Shown here piece by piece: positions 29,280 to 32,865 of a DNA stretch of 32,865 nucleotides; positions within the stretch are counted from its first letter, which is position 1, and each line of letters starts with the position of its first letter. The DNA comes from Ichthyosporea sp. XGB-2017a (lineage: Eukaryota; Opisthokonta; Ichthyosporea): positions 309,310-342,174 of the forward strand of contig PDIM01010331.1 in NCBI GenBank assembly GCA_002811675.1, in the 5' to 3' direction. Under the pieces are notes generated by a model. It had not been told where the DNA came from. It saw nothing but the letters and a program-made list of their open reading frames with translations, and made no database searches. The translations under genes were made by a program, and so were the position numbers.

Positions 29280-31655
29280 CTACAAATGGTCGCGAAGTCT
29301 AGCTTCAAGTCTTTTTCTTTCAGAAACCTCATGGGACAAGTCACGTTTAAGCGAAGAAATTTCCGCCCGCATGGTCTCCACTGCCTTTTGTAGCCGAAGA
29401 ACAGTTTCTGACAGGGCATCAGTCGATTCATGCGCCTCCCTAAGTGTTGTATGTGATCCAGTAGCACTTACTGCGCTCATGTCTGAAGCTCCCCGGCTAC
29501 TCACCCGCGACGGACCAGATCGCGCATTTCGCGCCGCAGCCTTCATATGGGGAAGACTTCTTTGTTTCTGTTTCGCCGAAAGACTACTAACTGACGCTGG
29601 GAGGGATTCAAAACTCTTATACTCTTCAAGGGCTGTGTTCGGTACCAGAGTGCCCGAGCCCGTATAATCATGGCCAACTGAACCTACCAAAGGAACAGTT
29701 TTCCCCATTTGAAATGAATTAAACTCCATGACAGTCCGGTTATCAAGTGTTTCGTCAGAGTTCGATGCTTTACGACTTCCCGGAGAAGAATATGATCCAT
29801 TGGTTCTTGAAGCCCCCGACACCCCTTTGGACTTATTCAAAAGTTTCGCAATTTTTGAACGCAAGGTACTTTTGGTTCCTTTGTCGCTGTCAATAGTGGA
29901 CGGAGGAGTGCTGCTAAACTTACAACTTTGAAGTGTTTCAATAAATTTACTCTTTTCATTGGCCGTATTTGCCGATACCAAAAGTGATTTCATATTTCCC
30001 GTATTAATTAATTCCAACATATACGTACTCGAGCTATCAGGAAAGTTTGTTATATCCAAGGATTTCAATACCAGTTTAGACTTGACTTGATATTTAAATT
30101 TTGGCTTCGTGGATCGGCTAAGAATGACAAGGACAGACGGATAAATAAGAAAAAGGCGCTCTTCAATTGGCTTCTCTTTCGGATGAACAAGAAGCCAAAT
30201 CATCATAACCAATTCTCCTACATGTTGAGATGCATCCCACCCATCGATTTTCGACTCAACAAGAGAAAGCTCTTGCTCCTTAAGCTTCTTGGCACCATTT
30301 ACCTTCTCAACAATGTCATAAAACTTGTTGATGGCCATTTTAATTGATTCCTTATCCGGATCCCCCTCTAAAGTGTATCGATCTAGCTCTTCCAAAAGAA
30401 CAGGATATTTCTGCAATCTCTGAAGAGGCTTGGAAAAGTACAATGATACACCCAGTATAGCTGGGCTAATTTCGATACCTCGCCTTTTCAAAAACATTTC
30501 CAAGTCCTGGTTATCTCTATGATTTTCAAGAACTACAACAGCTGAAGGAAGGAGCATGGCATAGTCACAGTAAATCTCAGACAACTGCTCCGACGAATCC
30601 AAAAATGAAAGACCAAGTCTCTGGTCACAGGGTTGAAGTCTTTCACACACTTCGAGCTCATGAAGAAACGATTGCTGAAAATCCAATATTTCATCAAAAT
30701 TATTGAACAGATACTCTTTTTCACTCAGGTTCAGCCAAGCAACATTTTGAAGTGGAAGAAGGTAGTTTTCAATAAAATCATTCAAATATGCTACATAGTC
30801 TGCTTCGGTTTTTCGAATATCTTGAACTACGGCTTGCCGATACCCAACAAACTTCTCTGCAACTTCCTGGTCCACTTCCGGACTTTCCTTTAAGCGCGCA
30901 ATATTCCCCAAACCCCTTCCCGACGGTGAACCAACACTTCCTTGTTCGTCCACTGAAGCTTTTCGAGAAGCTGCATTTTCTACAACATACGCAGCAGGAA
31001 ACCAGCCCACATTCCCGTGCAATTCCCCTTCCCACCAACCCCCTTCTGGTGTCTTTTTTAAAGTTATCACATCACCCTCACGAAGTCGAAGTTCATCCGT
31101 TTTCGTCGCTTCATAATCATATTCCACTACAGCTTTCCGCACAGGCCGAGCGGGTTTCGCCGGCTTCACAGGAGGTTTTCTTATACCTGGCCTTGGCTTT
31201 GGAACCGGAGGCTGTACTACCGCAGCATTTTCATTGAACCCATTTCCATTACCATTTCCCATTTTGTCGTGCCTCGCTGGTGGCACGCTTTTTTCCACTT
31301 TCCCCGAATCCACTGCCATGTTATGGAGCGCAGCAAGACAATCCAAAACTTTGTTGTAATTGTTTTCACTGTAAAGCTCAGTTGGTTGAAAAAGATAATT
31401 CTCTTCAATCCCCAGCGACTGACAAGCCCAAACAAATTTTCTTAAATTCGCTAAGGCTTTGAATTTCCCCGTAGAAGCCGCATCTATACACACATCTGCG
31501 ACTGCGTTCTCCTTTACCGTGTTAACCAATTGGCACAGAACAATCCCATTCTTAAGTTCCGCCAAAATATCCACATCAGTGGAATTCTCAAGCCCACGAG
31601 GGCACAAATCCTGCCCAATTAGCCACTTGCGCAAAAAGTTATCCCCCCTTACCAT
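29280..31655 (-). CDS. ARHGEF7: PIX/Cool-like Rho guanine nucleotide exchange factor
   Basis: Single exon, 791 residues. Domain order: calponin-homology, about 1-115 (LRKWLIGQDLCPRGLENSTD, LKNGIVLCQLVN); Pro/Lys-rich linker; SH3, about 173-227 (VVEYDYEATKTDELRLREGD, WWEGELHGNVGWFPAAYV); Dbl-homology catalytic domain, about 270-455 (CR1-like RKTEADYVAYL, CR3-like FSKPLQRLQKYPVLLEEL); PH, about 470-590 (LFLIYPSVLVIL); Ser-rich spacer; and a C-terminal coiled coil from about 750 (LRLQKAVETMRAEISSLK). This CH-SH3-DH-PH-coiled-coil plan is that of alpha/beta-PIX (ARHGEF6/7). Those activate Rac and Cdc42, bind PAK through SH3 and oligomerise with GIT through the C-terminus. Fungal Cdc24 differs, having no SH3 and a PB1 end. 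I cannot identify a GIT-binding segment with confidence, so orthology is probable but not certain. Confidence 0.85.
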   Translation of the reverse strand: MVRGDNFLRKWLIGQDLCPRGLENSTDVDILAELKNGIVLCQLVNTVKENAVADVCIDAASTGKFKALANLRKFVWACQSLGIEENYLFQPTELYSENNYNKVLDCLAALHNMAVDSGKVEKSVPPARHDKMGNGNGNGFNENAAVVQPPVPKPRPGIRKPPVKPAKPARPVRKAVVEYDYEATKTDELRLREGDVITLKKTPEGGWWEGELHGNVGWFPAAYVVENAASRKASVDEQGSVGSPSGRGLGNIARLKESPEVDQEVAEKFVGYRQAVVQDIRKTEADYVAYLNDFIENYLLPLQNVAWLNLSEKEYLFNNFDEILDFQQSFLHELEVCERLQPCDQRLGLSFLDSSEQLSEIYCDYAMLLPSAVVVLENHRDNQDLEMFLKRRGIEISPAILGVSLYFSKPLQRLQKYPVLLEELDRYTLEGDPDKESIKMAINKFYDIVEKVNGAKKLKEQELSLVESKIDGWDASQHVGELVMMIWLLVHPKEKPIEERLFLIYPSVLVILSRSTKPKFKYQVKSKLVLKSLDITNFPDSSSTYMLELINTGNMKSLLVSANTANEKSKFIETLQSCKFSSTPPSTIDSDKGTKSTLRSKIAKLLNKSKGVSGASRTNGSYSSPGSRKASNSDETLDNRTVMEFNSFQMGKTVPLVGSVGHDYTGSGTLVPNTALEEYKSFESLPASVSSLSAKQKQRSLPHMKAAARNARSGPSRVSSRGASDMSAVSATGSHTTLREAHESTDALSETVLRLQKAVETMRAEISSLKRDLSHEVSERKRLEARLRDHL

Positions 31656-32650
31656 TTTACAAGCGCATTGTCTTTTCTCTTCTTCTTTTTTGTCGTCCGC
31701 AACACTCTAAATCAACAACGATAACCCTGACTGAAATAAAACTCTTCCTATAACTACAACTACTCTATACGCGTCTATCTTACAATCCACTAATATAAGG
31801 TAGTAAGGTCCACTACCTGGCTGTGATTTGGTCTTCTTATAGTTTCTGGCTACAGATTTGACTCACAGTGGTGGTGGAGGAGGAGTGATTATATTAGAGG
31901 TAGAATGAAGAAGAAGGGATTCACGTATACAATATTATAATAAATATACTGGTCTGCTAGCTGCTGGTAGAGTATCAATTATCCAGTGATCATGATCTCC
32001 AGGCTCCAGCTCCTCCCTCCTCCCGCTCTACTGTATTATAGCTATGTAGACCTGAGCCTTGCTGCAGTCTGCAGTCATCATATCCCCTCCCCTCCCCCAA
32101 CACTGACGTTATACTATAACCCTCCCCCCTCCACCCGTACGGTACACTTCCTTCCAGCTCGATCTAGCCAAGCAGACTCTTGACTCTTGACTCTTGAGTC
32201 TTGACGAATGACGCCTGACGGACGACCCTTGGCCCTTGGCCCTTGGCCCTTGGCCCTTGTCCCTTGCTGGAGCCTGGACCTGCAACTACATGTACGTACA
32301 GGCAGAACAGGCTACGGCCTACGACGTCGTAGTAGAGGAGGCGCAGTCAAGACTGATTTAGCGTTGACCGTTGTGTTGGAACTTGGATCCCCCGGTCTTC
32401 CCCTATAACCTCACACAGAAAACCCCTACCCCCAATTCAGAAGCTAATGTATCATCAATTGATAGCGCGACTATCAAATCCAGTCAAAGAATCTCTTTGC
32501 TTAGCTCTCTCTTTTTGAAACACAGACTCCTGAACACGGTTTGTTGGGCGAATTCAAATAAGCGAGAAGAAGGAGGAATGATATTAATACAAGGCTTCCG
32601 TTAGACACATTCATTAGCATTTTAATTTTTGTTTATTTTGATAAATCGAT
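31656..32650. other. Intergenic, RhoGEF promoter and glutamine synthetase 3' flank
   Basis: 995 bp with no credible gene. Pyrimidine-rich tracts (about 32085-32150) precede the heptamer minisatellite at 32176-32266. Plus frames through it (31986-32183, 32208-32408) only reflect low-complexity sequence. Confidence 0.55.
32176..32266. repeat. Heptanucleotide minisatellite, 13 units
   Basis: In a fixed seven-base register from 32176 the units read ACTCTTG three times, AGTCTTG, ACGAATG, ACGCCTG, ACGGACG, ACCCTTG, GCCCTTG four times, then TCCCTTG. Two homogeneous blocks flank three degenerate units. This suggests one array that diverged in the middle and was re-homogenised on each side. Confidence 0.85.
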
Positions 32651-32865
32651 TTAGCAGAGGCAAGTAGTGTGTGCAATCATTCCAGTGACGACATAAGGGT
32701 CGCAGTTACTGGCTGGGCGTCTATCTTCGAGGTATCCTTTGCCTTCCTCAGCCACAGAGCGTGGGATACGAACAGAAGAGCCACGGTTGGCAACACCGTA
32801 AGAAAATGACTCCATGGAGGCAGTTTCGTGACGTCCAGTCAAACGGCGAGAGTTATCCTTTCCGT
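32651..32865 (-). CDS. Glutamine synthetase, C-terminal part (cut by window edge)
   Basis: About 71 codons are visible, running from the window edge to a TAA at 32651-32653. The sequence [16 protein letters not shown], then [16 protein letters not shown] and [19 protein letters not shown], is the diagnostic C-terminal block of eukaryotic (GS-II) glutamine synthetase. It includes active-site Arg residues that bind glutamate and ATP phosphates. The enzyme makes glutamine from glutamate, ammonia and ATP. The frame has no ATG-based start of its own; the rest of the gene lies beyond position 32865. The end (HTTCLC) is Cys-containing and slightly unusual. Confidence 0.95.
   Translation of the reverse strand, partial: GKDNSRRLTGRHETASMESFSYGVANRGSSVRIPRSVAEEGKGYLEDRRPASNCDPYVVTGMIAHTTCLC

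Noticed and set aside
32208-32408. 66-codon frame through the heptamer array
   Set aside because: It arises from the periodic repeat and has no protein character.
1-32865. Transposons or viral genes
   Set aside because: No transposase, integrase, reverse transcriptase, terminal repeats or viral hallmark proteins were seen.

Overview
This window looks like nuclear DNA of a unicellular eukaryote with a compact genome. Fourteen protein genes lie in 32.9 kb on both strands. I resolved 16 introns, all GT-AG and 62 to 154 bp long, and several genes have none. There is no operon-like organisation, and I saw no mobile element, virus or CRISPR array. The gene content points to an opisthokont or close relative: a PIX-like CH-SH3-DH-PH Rho exchange factor and an EMSY-type ENT protein (holozoan flavour), beside a stand-alone Lys9-type saccharopine dehydrogenase (fungal or early-opisthokont flavour) and an SPX-MFS transporter. 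A unicellular holozoan or an early-branching fungus would fit. The species cannot be named from this sequence.

Layout. 1-1300: a decayed minus-strand gene relic and an AT-rich 13-bp repeat. 1316-3034 (+): a mitochondrial, possibly mTERF-like protein. 3079-5994 (-): AP-2 alpha-adaptin in three exons. 6781-8110 (+): complex I subunit NDUFA9 in three exons. 8872-10245 (+): an AAAP amino-acid transporter. 10406-14323 (-): 5-oxoprolinase. 14824-16301 (+): saccharopine dehydrogenase. 16756-20922 (+): a multidomain thioesterase-adenylation-carrier-reductase enzyme. 21242-22167 (+): a five-exon orphan. 22271-24304 (-): SPX-MFS phosphate transporter. 25169-26879 (-): uracil-DNA glycosylase in six exons. 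27457-27890 (-): FKBP12 in two exons. 28427-29128 (+): ENT-domain protein. 29280-31655 (-): PIX-like RhoGEF. 32651-window end (-): C-terminus of glutamine synthetase.

The most unusual locus is 10.4-20.9 kb. 5-Oxoprolinase releases glutamate, and it is divergently paired with a Lys9-type enzyme that uses or releases glutamate. Next to these lies a four-domain enzyme (TE-A-T-R) related in its A-T-R core to alpha-aminoadipate reductase (Lys2). It carries an N-terminal type-II thioesterase with a complete triad and lacks the aspartate that normally anchors the alpha-amino group in adenylation domains. It may be a new single-module carboxylic acid reductase, possibly tied to the lysine/aminoadipate branch.

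Other notable points: four exact AACCCTAA/TTAGGGTT telobox-like octamers, all in upstream intergenic DNA; a UNG gene whose two in-frame starts would give mitochondrial and nuclear forms; a heptanucleotide minisatellite; a 45-bp tandem repeat; and convergent gene pairs separated by only 44 to 160 bp.
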